Part shown: positions 63,989 through 64,000 of the stretch, in pieces
Layout of the letters: every line of letters starts with the position of its first letter
How positions within the stretch are numbered: position 1 is the first letter of the stretch
Assembly (NCBI GenBank): GCA_027623315.1
Contig: JAQBYD010000012.1
Location: forward strand, 1-64,000
Direction: 5' to 3'
Length of the DNA: 64,000 nt
From: Verrucomicrobiota bacterium
Lineage (GTDB): Bacteria; Verrucomicrobiota; Kiritimatiellia; CAJWTS01
Translations under genes and position numbers: made by a program
The notes under the pieces: generated by a model
Databases searched by the model: none
What the model saw: the letters and a program-made list of their open reading frames with translations, nothing else
Told to the model about the DNA's origin: nothing

Positions 63989-64000
63989 GCCCCATTTCCG

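Overview
The window looks like chromosomal DNA of a Gram-negative, GC-rich, free-living bacterium, most likely of the PVC superphylum (Verrucomicrobiota/Kiritimatiellota or a planctomycete relative). The evidence is the domain repertoire: an SHD1-thioredoxin protein, an HU-zinc-ribbon fusion, GYF_2 domains on a giant coiled coil, a PAS-DUF4388 protein, bactofilins beside parB, a two-subunit glycine decarboxylase and a secreted protein with DNRLRE, DUF11 and Asp-rich calcium repeats. Outer-membrane barrels, a PagL-like lipid A deacylase and ExbD show a diderm envelope. The phylum assignment is inference. I saw no tRNA, rRNA, CRISPR array, phage or complete insertion sequence.

Layout. 0-7 kb: thioredoxin-like protein, HU-zinc ribbon, PAS-DUF4388 protein, DUF924, endonuclease IV and a minus-strand lipoprotein/flavin reductase/DUF1361 operon. 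7-14 kb: biotin ligase, sodium:solute symporter, TPR protein, methyltransferase, D-aminoacylase-type amidohydrolase, HU protein with a clear terminator, Nudix hydrolase. 14.5-20.2 kb: glycine cleavage operon gcvT-gcvH-gcvPA-gcvPB behind a LamG protein; lipB at 56.6 kb could make its lipoyl cofactor. 20.2-24.6 kb: a long palindromic element abutting a frameshifted PilZ gene, then fabA-fabB and gamma-glutamyltransferase. 25-33 kb: histidine kinase/response regulator pair, the 1767-residue GYF_2/coiled-coil protein, a lone ExbD and an AbrB-like protein. 33-44 kb: broken rhodanese, lytic transglycosylase, CDF transporter, large secreted protein, a Rieske/barrel/His-rich lipoprotein cluster, fumC and ilvD. 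44-57 kb: one-carbon oxidation: glutathione-dependent formaldehyde dehydrogenase, a TIM-barrel protein, S-formylglutathione hydrolase and an NAD-linked formate dehydrogenase. 58-64 kb: prmA, FkbM methyltransferase, M28 peptidase, parB, two bactofilins, an argC remnant and a gamma-glutamylcyclotransferase.

Main observations. (1) The formate dehydrogenase catalytic subunit is one selenoprotein: a UGA lies exactly at the catalytic Sec position, followed at 18 nt by a GGUCU-looped bacterial SECIS hairpin; ordinary gene calling splits it in two. (2) The giant protein at 26.9-32.2 kb carries paired GYF_2-like units at both ends of a coiled coil of about 1300 residues and is the best candidate for an undescribed structural system. 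(3) Several genes are broken, some by internal deletions that keep both ends (rhodanese, AGE-family epimerase, argC), others by frameshift or truncation (PilZ, an aminotransferase, a receiver domain, a barrel C-terminus). (4) At least six unrelated families of intergenic inverted-repeat elements occur; one appears to supply the stop codon of the broken PilZ gene.

All functional calls come from reading motifs and domain order by eye; no database search was run.
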